A stretch of 7,207 nt of DNA from an uncultured Alistipes sp. (GCA_900768045.1 CAAGBL010000086.1:1-7207), one strand, 5' to 3'. Counted from the first letter of the stretch, positions 1-5,828 are shown. The notes: generated from the letters alone by a model not told the origin. Made by a program: numbers and translations.

Positions 1-4
1 CGCT

Positions 5-60
5 AAAAGCTGAGCACCCGAGGCTGTACGTTTGAGTACTATCCTCGGGTGCTCACTTTT
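5..60. terminator. Bidirectional intrinsic terminator
   Basis: A perfect 13-bp GC-rich stem is formed by 11-23 and 43-55. The loop carries an extra 4-bp GTAC/GTAC stem (26-29 with 36-39). The outer flanks are AAAAG (5-9) and CTTTT (56-60), so either strand would give a hairpin followed by a U-run; these flanks can also pair across a one-base bulge (C10). It most likely ends transcription of a gene left of the window, and could also stop readthrough from the minus-strand hexosaminidase, although about 220 bp separate it from that stop codon. Seen directly; function inferred from the standard hairpin plus U-run rule. Confidence 0.8.
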
Positions 61-126
61 GCGATAGACCAAGCCTAACCCCTTCTGACAACAAATTTAG
101 TGGTGCTAATCGAGGTGGAATTTATG

Positions 127-214
127 GGGAAAATAGGGAAGATGGGGAAGATGGGGGAGTGATACCCTCGACTTATCGATCCTATTGACCCTATCTTCCC
201 TATTATCCCTATCG
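127..214. repeat. Inverted array of 9-bp repeats (4 + 4 units)
   Basis: Four purine-rich 9-bp units start at 127, 136, 145 and 154 (core GGGAAGATG). After a 17-nt spacer come four pyrimidine-rich units starting at 180 (8 bp), 188, 197 and 206 (core TCCCTATCT). The two halves are reverse complements in several registers; the best pairing is 127-147 with 189-209 (19 of 21 identical). A further outer pair, 97-103 with 215-221 (7 bp, TTAGTGG/CCACTAA), encloses it. The array sits between the left terminator and the 3' end of the hexosaminidase gene, so any transcript crossing it would fold. No gene is visible in 61-282. The same pyrimidine unit reappears at 5591-5617. Confidence 0.7.
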
Positions 215-282
215 CCACTAATCTAATTACTCACTACTAATTCCGAGTTAAACCTTCGTGCGAAGCACACCACTTTTCACTT

Positions 283-1866
283 TTACTTTCTTTCCTCGAA
301 GTAGTAAGGTGCGTAGTTCCAGCCGTTAGCCTCGTAGAACTTGCGGAAGCTCTCCATTTTCTCACGGATAGTCTCCTCGCTACGACGGTCGGTAGCCCAC
401 TGCACCTCGCACATAGCAGCAAGGCGTGGTAGAAGCTGAGCCTCGAGCATAGGCATAGTCTTGAGGTACTCGCTCCATACATTACACTGTACGCCGATGA
501 TATTCTTGCGAGCCTCGTCGGTAATACCCTCGTATGGATCCCAGCCATAGACCTTCTCAAAGTTGATATGTCCACCGATGCGTAGGCCCTCGCCCTCACG
601 GCTCTCAGTCTGGTAGAAGTCGAAGTAGCAGATTGGCAGTGGTGTCATGACAACCTCGTTGCCACGCTCAGCAGCATATACGCCAATCTTTGCGCCACGC
701 CATGCCATAACAGTAGCGGTAGGCGTTACGCCACCCTCCAATATCTCGTCCCAGCCGATGATACGGCGACCCTTGGTGTTGAGATACTTCTCGATGCGTG
801 CCACAAGGTAGCCCTGCAACTCCTCCTCGCTCTCGAGGCCCTCAGCCTTCATCTTCGCCTGGCAGTGCTCGCACTCCTTCCAGCGATCCTTGGGACACTC
901 GTCACCGCCGATGTGGATAATCTCCGAAGGGAAGAGCTCGACAACCTCGTCGAGGACATTCTGCAAAAACTCGTATGTACTCTCCTTGCCTGCGCACAAC
1001 ACCTCAGGTGTTACGCCCCATGTGGTCCACACATCAACAATCTGCTCGTGACAGCCAAGCCATGGGTAGGCGTGGAGTGCTGCCTGCGAGTGACCAGGCA
1101 TCTCTATCTCGGGGATAATCGTCACGAAGCGCTTCTCGGCGTATGCTACGATGTCACGCACCTCTTCCTGGGTGTAGTAGCCACCATGAGGCGTGCCGTC
1201 CCACTTCTCAGGGTTAAGGCCATGACCTACGAGCGTCTCCTTGCGCATTGAGCCCTTAGACGTAAGCTCAGGGTAGCGCTTAATCTCTATGCGCCAGCCC
1301 TGGTCGTCGGTAAGGTGCCAATGTAGGCGGTTAACCTTGTGTGCTGCGATGATGTCGATATATCGCTTAACCTCGTCCACGGTAAAGAAGTGGCGACTTA
1401 CGTCCATGTGTACGCCACGATAGGCAAAGTGTGGCTCGTCGGCAATAAAGCAGCATGGCACAGCACCATTGTTTGCTATGATAAGCTGGCGTAGTGTCTG
1501 CAAGCCGTAGTAGATGCCAGCCTCCGAGCCTCCAGTTACGAAGATCTCGTGTGGTTGAACATATAGCTCGTAGCCCTCCTTAGGCACGTTATTGTCGGTG
1601 CGCACCTTGATACCGTTACCACGCTTAGCAGTGCGCATAGGGCGCTTGCTGCCAAAGAATGGCTGCATATCCTGAGCAAAAACATTTGCGGCATCCCACG
1701 CCTCGTCGTAAACGACAATCTTGGTATCTGCCGTAACAACAAACTCTCCAGTGTGCATCTCCACGTACGATGGCTGGGGAATGATGTGTGGCTCGGCAGC
1801 ATGTACAGTTGCCGAGAGTGTTAGTGCTGAAAGTAGCACCATAAACATTGCGAAAAGCTTTCTCAT
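283..1866 (-). CDS. Secreted beta-N-acetylhexosaminidase (GH20)
   Basis: This exo-glycosidase would remove terminal GlcNAc or GalNAc from glycans by substrate-assisted catalysis. Residues 1-23 are a signal peptide (basic MRK, hydrophobic core, VHA before the likely cut), with no lipobox cysteine, so a periplasmic or secreted soluble form is expected. Residues about 25-145 match the GH20 N-terminal alpha/beta domain; about 146-495 form the catalytic barrel. Visible active-site markers are R150 in RGVHMDVSRHF, HLTDDQGW (184-191), H259 in EMPGHS, the catalytic pair D322-E323 in HIGGDE, W372 in GWDE, W389, D416 in YFDFYQ, and W464/E466 in NVWSEYL. At 527 residues it lacks the C-terminal carbohydrate-binding modules of longer relatives. 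The ATG at 1864-1866 starts directly before the signal peptide and lies 36 nt from the promoter -7 box. Monocistronic. Glycan target (mucin, host N-glycan, chitin or muropeptide) cannot be read from the sequence. Confidence 0.96.
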   Translation of the reverse strand: MRKLFAMFMVLLSALTLSATVHAAEPHIIPQPSYVEMHTGEFVVTADTKIVVYDEAWDAANVFAQDMQPFFGSKRPMRTAKRGNGIKVRTDNNVPKEGYELYVQPHEIFVTGGSEAGIYYGLQTLRQLIIANNGAVPCCFIADEPHFAYRGVHMDVSRHFFTVDEVKRYIDIIAAHKVNRLHWHLTDDQGWRIEIKRYPELTSKGSMRKETLVGHGLNPEKWDGTPHGGYYTQEEVRDIVAYAEKRFVTIIPEIEMPGHSQAALHAYPWLGCHEQIVDVWTTWGVTPEVLCAGKESTYEFLQNVLDEVVELFPSEIIHIGGDECPKDRWKECEHCQAKMKAEGLESEEELQGYLVARIEKYLNTKGRRIIGWDEILEGGVTPTATVMAWRGAKIGVYAAERGNEVVMTPLPICYFDFYQTESREGEGLRIGGHINFEKVYGWDPYEGITDEARKNIIGVQCNVWSEYLKTMPMLEAQLLPRLAAMCEVQWATDRRSEETIREKMESFRKFYEANGWNYAPYYFEERK

Positions 1867-1902
1867 AGTTATCTATTTTACTATTATTTGCATAATACTC
1901 TA

Positions 1903-1934
1903 CAAAGATAGCATATTTACCTTGATAAAGCAAA
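1903..1934 (-). promoter_or_regulatory. Bacteroidota-type promoter for the GH20 gene
   Basis: On the minus strand the sequence reads TTTG (1934-1931), a 20-nt spacer, then TATCTTTG (1910-1903). This matches both the -33 TTTG and the -7 TAnnTTTG consensus of the Bacteroidota primary sigma factor. The start codon is 36 nt further on, giving a leader of about 30 nt. The region 1867-2013 is shared with the divergent DUF308 gene; no convincing plus-strand promoter was recognised in it. Confidence 0.72.
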
Positions 1935-2013
1935 TATTGGTTTTCGCTCAAAAAGAGTGGGGTGGTGTTGTGCTGCACGATAGTTGTAGTGTAGAGCCAA
2001 AACTTTTCGTATT

Positions 2014-2595
2014 ATGGAAAACAACTACTCTAAAACTTCTGAGCAGCCAATAGGACGTTGGTGGCTCTCAATAATTGTTGGTCTTGTGGCTATTGCTGCT
2101 GGCGTCATCGTCTTTATTAATCCTGTGGCAAGCTACCTTGCCATAGCCCTATGGCTCGGTGTGGCGGTATTCCTCAGCGGCATCTTCAACCTTGTTCAAT
2201 GCTTCAGTACCAACAATAGCTTCGTGCGTAATATATGGGTGGTTATTGCCGCCATCATCGACATTATAATAGGTGTTGCACTTATGTTTAACACCCTCTT
2301 TACCGTCGTCATGTTACCGATACTCTTTGGCATTTGGTTGCTTTGTCGTGGAGGCGCTCTGCTTATTCAAGGTTTGGATTTGCGAGGCTTCTATGTCCGC
2401 AATGCGGGGTGGGTTATATTCGGTTCAATCGTAATGATCGCCGTCTCCTTTGTTGTGCTGCTTATGCCCGAGAGTTTCGGTATCGAGACGGTGATAATAT
2501 TCATCGGCATCGCCTTTATAGCATACGGAGTCTCGGCCGTGGCTCTTGGTTTCAAGCTCTACGATGTGTCGGAGCGAATGAAAGAGATAGGGTAA
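2014..2595 (+). CDS. DUF308 / HdeD-family membrane protein
   Basis: A 193-residue inner-membrane protein with six predicted helices, roughly 16-36, 40-62, 73-92, 96-118, 131-151 and 157-180, arranged as three helix pairs. Short polar ends and a charged C-terminal tail (KLYDVSERMKEIG) frame them. Length, the opening basic/aromatic RWW before helix 1, and the glycine-rich helix pairs fit the DUF308 family, whose best-known member is E. coli HdeD, linked to acid resistance. No catalytic or transport motif is visible, so acid stress function here is family analogy only. The ATG at 2014 is the natural start because it leaves a 15-residue cytosolic lead before helix 1; no Shine-Dalgarno sequence precedes it, as is normal in this phylum. 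It is divergent from the GH20 gene and 116 bp before the next gene. Confidence 0.83.
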   Translation: MENNYSKTSEQPIGRWWLSIIVGLVAIAAGVIVFINPVASYLAIALWLGVAVFLSGIFNLVQCFSTNNSFVRNIWVVIAAIIDIIIGVALMFNTLFTVVMLPILFGIWLLCRGGALLIQGLDLRGFYVRNAGWVIFGSIVMIAVSFVVLLMPESFGIETVIIFIGIAFIAYGVSAVALGFKLYDVSERMKEIG

Positions 2596-2668
2596 GTATT
2601 TTTACCTAATTTTATGAGTTATGTTGCTTTTTTATGCGTTGTTCTATATCGCAGTTATCAGAAAATAC

Positions 2669-2676
2669 TACCTTTG
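2669..2676 (+). promoter_or_regulatory. Probable -7 box of the oxoamine synthase gene
   Basis: TACCTTTG fits the TAnnTTTG -7 consensus exactly and lies 35 nt before the ATG at 2712. No TTTG or TTG sits 19-21 nt upstream; the nearest TTG (2639-2641) is 27 nt away, so the -33 part is poor. It suggests that the oxoamine synthase gene is transcribed apart from the DUF308 gene. Confidence 0.5.
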
Positions 2677-2711
2677 CCAATGCTTAGAAAATAACTAAAC
2701 ACTTTGAACCA

Positions 2712-3980
2712 ATGGTAGATATTTTTGATCGTTTATCGAATAATGCTGGTGGCCCTATTGGTCAGTATATGTCGGCTGTGCATGGCTACTTTGCATTCCC
2801 TAAACTTGAGGGCGAGCTTGGACCCCACATGATGTTTCGTGGTAAGCCCGTCTTGAACTGGAGTCTAAATAACTATCTCGGCTTGGCAAACCACCCCGAG
2901 GTGCGCAAGGCAGATATGGAGGGTGCTGAGAAGTTTGGCATGGCATACCCTATGGGTGCTCGTATGATGTCGGGACAGACCAAGTATCACGAGCAGCTGG
3001 AGCGTGAGCTTGCCGAGTTTGTGGGCAAGGAGGATTCATTCTTGCTTAACTTCGGCTATCAGGGCATGATATCTATTATCGACTGCCTGCTTACGCCACG
3101 TGATGTTGTTGTCTACGACAAAGAGTGCCACGCCTGTATCATCGACGGTCTAAGAATGCACCCTGGCAAGCGCTTTGTATATGCCCACAACGACGAGGCG
3201 TCGCTACGCCTACAGCTTAAGCATGCTACGGAGCTTGCCGAGAAGCAGGGTGGTGGCGTGCTCGTGATTACTGAGGGTGTCTTCGGCATGAAGGGCGACC
3301 TCGGCTTCTTGGACGTGGTTGTAAGATGCAAGAGGGAGTTTTCGTTCCGTCTCTTGGTTGACGATGCCCATGGCTTCGGCACTATGGGACGTGGCGGACG
3401 AGGCACGGGAGACCACTTTGGCGTGCAGGAGGAGATTGATGTCTTGTTCAATACCTTTGCTAAGTCTATGGCGGGCATAGGTGCCTTTGTGGCGGGCCCA
3501 CGTTGGCTTATAAATCTCTTCCGCTACAACATGCGCTCGCAGCTATATGCCAAGTCGCTGCCTATGCCTATGGTTATAGGTGCCTTGAAGCGCCTTGAAC
3601 TTATTCGTAACCACCCTGAGTATCAGGAGAAGTTGTGGGAGATTACACGTGCGCTACAGAAGGGACTCACGGATAATGGCTTTGACATTGGCGTTACGCA
3701 GTCGCCCGTGACACCTATCTACATGAAGGGTGGCAACGAGGAGGGCACAAACCTTATCGTCGACCTACGTGAGAACTACGGCTTGTTCTGCTCTATTGTC
3801 ATCTATCCCGTGATTCCTAAGGGCGAGATTATTCTGCGTGTTATACCCACGGCGGCACACACCATGGAGGATGTGGAGTACACCATTAACACCTTCAAGG
3901 CTGTGCGTGCTAAGTTCGAGGCGGGCGAGTACATCAAGCCTATCCCGCAGATGGCAGATCCCGACTTTAGGGTGCGATAG
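2712..3980 (+). CDS. PLP-dependent alpha-oxoamine synthase (SPT/CFAT/AONS-like)
   Basis: A 422-residue fold-type I PLP enzyme of the alpha-oxoamine synthase family, which joins an amino acid to an acyl thioester with loss of CO2. The full catalytic set is present: H140 (ring-stacking, in KECHACIIDG), D217 and H220 in VDDAHGFGTMG, and the Schiff-base lysine K251 in FNTFAKSMAGIGAFVAG. These match H133, D204, H207 and K236 of E. coli BioF. The N-terminal part carries LNWSLNNYLGLANHPEV and GARMMSGQTKYHEQLE, typical of the family. Length is slightly above the usual 390-400 because of a C-terminal extension (about 405-422). Bacteroidota use such enzymes as serine palmitoyltransferase (sphingolipids), cysteate acyltransferase (sulfonolipids) or 7-keto-8-aminopelargonate synthase (biotin). 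No biotin or threonine-catabolism gene is adjacent, so a lipid role is favoured by inference; exact substrate unresolved. ATG at 2712 is 35 nt after a -7 box. Confidence 0.88.
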   Translation: MVDIFDRLSNNAGGPIGQYMSAVHGYFAFPKLEGELGPHMMFRGKPVLNWSLNNYLGLANHPEVRKADMEGAEKFGMAYPMGARMMSGQTKYHEQLERELAEFVGKEDSFLLNFGYQGMISIIDCLLTPRDVVVYDKECHACIIDGLRMHPGKRFVYAHNDEASLRLQLKHATELAEKQGGGVLVITEGVFGMKGDLGFLDVVVRCKREFSFRLLVDDAHGFGTMGRGGRGTGDHFGVQEEIDVLFNTFAKSMAGIGAFVAGPRWLINLFRYNMRSQLYAKSLPMPMVIGALKRLELIRNHPEYQEKLWEITRALQKGLTDNGFDIGVTQSPVTPIYMKGGNEEGTNLIVDLRENYGLFCSIVIYPVIPKGEIILRVIPTAAHTMEDVEYTINTFKAVRAKFEAGEYIKPIPQMADPDFRVR

Positions 3981-4023
3981 CAAAAAACTTCTCTTAGCGT
4001 AGTAGCTATTTTAGAATAAGTAT

Positions 4024-4031
4024 TACCTTTG
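4024..4031 (+). promoter_or_regulatory. Possible -7 box before the serine hydrolase gene
   Basis: TACCTTTG matches the TAnnTTTG -7 consensus and lies 61 nt before the ATG at 4093. No clear -33 TTTG is found 19-21 nt upstream. Its last base overlaps the first base of a 14-bp stem, so the likely transcription start would fall within the hairpin's left arm. The hairpin could therefore act as a DNA operator or belong only to readthrough transcripts from the upstream gene. Confidence 0.4.
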
Positions 4032-4064
4032 TATTGCCTATGTCACGAGAGACGTGGGCAATAC
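4031..4064 (+). terminator. 14-bp hairpin between oxoamine synthase and hydrolase genes
   Basis: Arms 4031-4044 and 4051-4064 pair over 14 bp, including two G-U wobbles, around a 6-nt loop ACGAGA. It begins 50 nt after the synthase stop codon and is followed by TTAATTTTA, a weak U-rich stretch, so it could be a modest intrinsic terminator for the upstream gene. As double-stranded DNA it has 12 of 14 palindromic positions and could equally be an operator. It ends 28 nt before the hydrolase start. Confidence 0.5.
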
Positions 4065-4092
4065 TTAATTTTATAGAACATACTTGCAGGTT

Positions 4093-5370
4093 ATGAAGGA
4101 GAGTAGACGTGTTTCGATGTCGATATTTTTGTGGGTTGTGGTTGCCGTAGGCTTTATCTTTGTTGGTGCCTATGCCTTTAGTCGTATGCCTATGAAGGCC
4201 ACAGCGCACGACTTAGCCCACTACGAGCAGTTGTTGCCCGTGGCAAGCCCCGAGAGCGTCGATATGGATAGCCGTCGTCTTGCTCGTATCGACACCATTG
4301 TTGAGAGATATGTCGCCGAGGAGGCTATTCCTGGTGCTGTGGTGGGCGTTATGCGACATGGCAAGGTTGTCTACCGCAAGGCCTTTGGCAAGCGTCAAGT
4401 GGTTGCTGCTGACGAGGATATGACTCTTGATACTCGCTTCGACCTCGCCTCGTTAACAAAGCCTGTGGCAGTGGCAACATCTGTGATGCAGCTCGTTGAG
4501 CGTGGCGATATAACACTTGGCGATAGGGTAGATAAGTATATCCCTAAGTTTCGTGGCTGGGCAACAAAGGAGTCGCCACGTGACACGGTCAATATTCGCA
4601 TTGCCGACCTTCTAACTCATACGTCGGGACTGCCCGCCTACGTCTCGCTCAAGCGCCTAAAGACGACATACCCCAAGGCCGAGTTCCCATGCCGTGACTC
4701 GGTAATTCACTATATTGCATCGTGCGACCGTGTGGCTACAGCCCGCACAGCCAAGCTATATAGCTGCCTAAACTATATCACGCTCGCCTATATTGTCGAG
4801 CAGGTTACTGGAATGCCTATTGATGAGTATGCCGAGACAAATATATTTAGGCCCCTTGGCATGTATAATACGTGCTACATGCCCAGCGATGAGTATTCGG
4901 CGCTCGTTGCCCCCACAATGTCTGAGGGTGGCGCTACGTTGCGAGGTGCTGTCCACGATCCTCTTGCACGTGAGGGCATGGGTGGCGTGTCGGGCAATGC
5001 GGGACTATTCTCAACGCTCGACGATTTGATGATATATGCCTCAATGCTTCTTAATGACGGGGCGTGGGGCGGTGTCGAGATTCTTGCGCCACGCACAGCT
5101 CGTGCTATGATGATGCGCCCACGAGGCTATGAGGCGTTTAACCGCACCCTCGGCTGGGAGCACTTCGACACCTGCTCGCAGACGGGTGGCGACCTTCTTA
5201 GTGGCTCGACTATCGGTCATACTGGCGCAACGGGAACATCTATTGTCATAGATCCTGAGAACGACCTTATTATTGTTATGCTTACTAATCGAGCGCATAT
5301 CACTAAAGAGAGATTTCCGCTTGATTTCCGCTCGAAAATAGCTACTGTAGTAGGAGCATCTCTACTATAA
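4093..5370 (+). CDS. Membrane-anchored serine hydrolase, beta-lactamase/PBP fold
   Basis: 425 residues from the ATG at 4093; an in-frame TTG at 4084 would add three residues but is less likely. A basic N-terminus and one hydrophobic segment (about 9-29) give a signal anchor, so the catalytic domain faces the periplasm. Family motifs: nucleophile S120 in SLTK (S-x-x-K), HTSGLP (176-181), Y223 in YSCLNY, GVSGNAGLFST (298-308), and HTG (376-378) in place of KTG near the C-terminus. This is the class C beta-lactamase / DD-peptidase / esterase superfamily (Pfam Beta-lactamase, COG1680). Members range from D-Ala-D-Ala carboxypeptidases to esterases; few are true antibiotic-resistance enzymes, so a resistance call is not justified. 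The Y-S-N motif is altered to Y-S-C-L-N, as in many Bacteroidota homologues with YSDxN. It lies 112 bp after the synthase gene, in the same direction. Confidence 0.88.
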   Translation: MKESRRVSMSIFLWVVVAVGFIFVGAYAFSRMPMKATAHDLAHYEQLLPVASPESVDMDSRRLARIDTIVERYVAEEAIPGAVVGVMRHGKVVYRKAFGKRQVVAADEDMTLDTRFDLASLTKPVAVATSVMQLVERGDITLGDRVDKYIPKFRGWATKESPRDTVNIRIADLLTHTSGLPAYVSLKRLKTTYPKAEFPCRDSVIHYIASCDRVATARTAKLYSCLNYITLAYIVEQVTGMPIDEYAETNIFRPLGMYNTCYMPSDEYSALVAPTMSEGGATLRGAVHDPLAREGMGGVSGNAGLFSTLDDLMIYASMLLNDGAWGGVEILAPRTARAMMMRPRGYEAFNRTLGWEHFDTCSQTGGDLLSGSTIGHTGATGTSIVIDPENDLIIVMLTNRAHITKERFPLDFRSKIATVVGASLL

Positions 5371-5381
5371 TTTCTTGTGAT

Positions 5382-5464
5382 AAGAGTCCGAAGAGTCCAA
5401 AGGGTCCAAAAGGGTAGAAGATATTACCCTTTAATACCCTTTAGTACCCTTTCTGACCCTTTGA
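5382..5464. repeat. Inverted array: 4 x 9 bp and 4 x 10 bp units
   Basis: It starts 12 nt after the hydrolase stop codon. Left half: four 9-bp units at 5382, 5391, 5400 and 5409 (AAGAGTCCG drifting to AAAGGGTAG). Spacer of 7 nt. Right half: four 10-bp units at 5425, 5435, 5445 and 5455 (TACCCTTTAA type). AAGGGT in the left units is the reverse complement of ACCCTT in the right ones, so many hairpin registers are possible; the strongest is 5409-5416 with 5425-5432 (8 bp, 8-nt loop). It may serve as a weak terminator or a 3' end stabiliser for the hydrolase transcript. Same 4 + 4 layout as the array at 127-214. Confidence 0.65.
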
Positions 5465-5658
5465 TAGGATAAATGGGATCGCTTCGCTTGATGAGGGCGC
5501 TTCGCTTGATGGGGGCGCTTCGCTTGATGGGTAACGCAGGGATAATGAATTTAAGGAATTTAGGGAACTTAAGGATATTAGTGATACTCCTCCCTATCCT
5601 CCCTATCTTCCCTATCACCCCTATTATTATATATATAGGTACAACCCCTAAAATCCCC
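5461..5658. repeat. Degenerate tandem array in strict 9-bp phase
   Basis: Read in steps of nine from 5461, the stretch falls into about 22 related units without a slip. They begin TTGATAGGA, TAAATGGGA; then TCGCTTCGC/TTGATGAGG pairs repeated three times; then a run beginning TTAAGGAAT and TTAGGGAAC; then four pyrimidine units (CTCCTCCCT, ATCCTCCCT, ATCTTCCCT, ATCACCCCT), fading into AT-rich units. The left part is purine-rich and the right part pyrimidine-rich, as in the other two arrays. Because nine is a multiple of three, both strands stay open over it (for example 5473-5676 plus, 5424-5618 minus), with peptide repeats such as RLMGAL; these are artefacts, not genes. Confidence 0.65.
5480..5533. 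repeat. Three 18-bp direct repeats
   Basis: Units at 5480-5497, 5498-5515 and 5516-5533 share CGCTTCGCTTGATG followed by a G-rich tail (AGGG, GGGG, GGTA). The first 14 bases are identical in all three. They are the least diverged part of the 9-bp phased array (each equals two 9-bp units), which suggests recent duplication. No spacers of unique sequence separate them. Confidence 0.85.
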
Positions 5659-5706
5659 GTATTCAGAAAAAAATAGGGGTTAACCGAAAAAAAAGTATCG
5701 TTAGTG

Positions 5707-5737
5707 TTTCTCGTTTCACAAAATAGTTATATATTTG
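5707..5737 (+). promoter_or_regulatory. Promoter P1 of the tRNA-tuf operon
   Basis: TATATTTG (5730-5737) fits the TAnnTTTG -7 box. TTTC (5707-5710), one base off TTTG, lies 19 nt upstream. The following bases GCACTC are the same as after the second promoter. A transcript from here would include the leader hairpin (5744-5777) and boxA-like site (5779-5790) before tRNA-Thr. Confidence 0.55.
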
Positions 5738-5743
5738 CACTCG

Positions 5744-5777
5744 ATTTTCGGATAAAGTCATAAAAAGACTCGAAAAT
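5744..5777 (+). other. Leader hairpin downstream of P1
   Basis: ATTTTCG (5744-5750) pairs with CGAAAAT (5771-5777), and inside it AGTC (5756-5759) pairs with GACT (5767-5770). The stem is only in transcripts from P1 and ends directly before the boxA-like motif. It may present that motif or take part in 5' leader processing; this is inference. Confidence 0.4.
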
Positions 5778-5778
5778 T

Positions 5779-5790
5779 GGTTCTTTGATA
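5779..5790 (+). promoter_or_regulatory. boxA-like antitermination site
   Basis: GGTTCTTTGATA resembles the boxA core of rRNA leaders (E. coli TGCTCTTTAACA) and the GTTCTTTGACA-type motif I recall from upstream of 16S genes in Bacteroidota. boxA RNA is bound by NusB-S10 to let polymerase read through stable-RNA operons. Its place between P1 and P2 in the leader of a tRNA operon fits that job, but identity rests on motif similarity only. Confidence 0.45.
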
Positions 5791-5828
5791 GGGTGTACGA
5801 ATTTTTTTTGAAAAAAGTTTGCAAAAAA

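Noticed and set aside
258..268. GTGC-GAA-GCAC stem after the hexosaminidase stop as its terminator
   Set aside because: Only 4 bp, no U-run on the minus strand. The bidirectional hairpin at 5-60 is much stronger.
865..1251. 128-residue open frame antisense to the hexosaminidase gene
   Set aside because: It lies wholly within a gene with a complete GH20 active site on the other strand; composition is that of a codon shadow and no family is recognisable.
2591..2613. GGTAA/TTACC stem over the DUF308 stop codon followed by TAATTTT as a terminator
   Set aside because: The stem is only 5 bp, AT-rich and without a true U-run; too weak to call.
4084..4092. TTG at 4084 as start of the serine hydrolase
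   Set aside because: An ATG lies three codons later at 4093, the added residues carry no feature, and ATG is strongly preferred in the absence of a Shine-Dalgarno signal.
4093..5370. Antibiotic-resistance beta-lactamase
   Set aside because: Superfamily motifs are present, but the YSC and HTG variants and the membrane anchor fit a generic PBP-like hydrolase; there is no mobile element or resistance context.
5480..5533. Possible CRISPR array
   Set aside because: The 18-bp units are directly adjacent with no unique spacers, are shorter than usual CRISPR repeats, and no cas gene is present.
5473..5676. Open frame with repeated LRLMGAL-type peptide (plus strand), and 5424-5618 on the minus strand with PIKRSA-type repeats
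   Set aside because: Both are open only because the underlying DNA repeats have a period of 9 or 18, a multiple of three. No homology, no promoter or start context, and low-complexity product.
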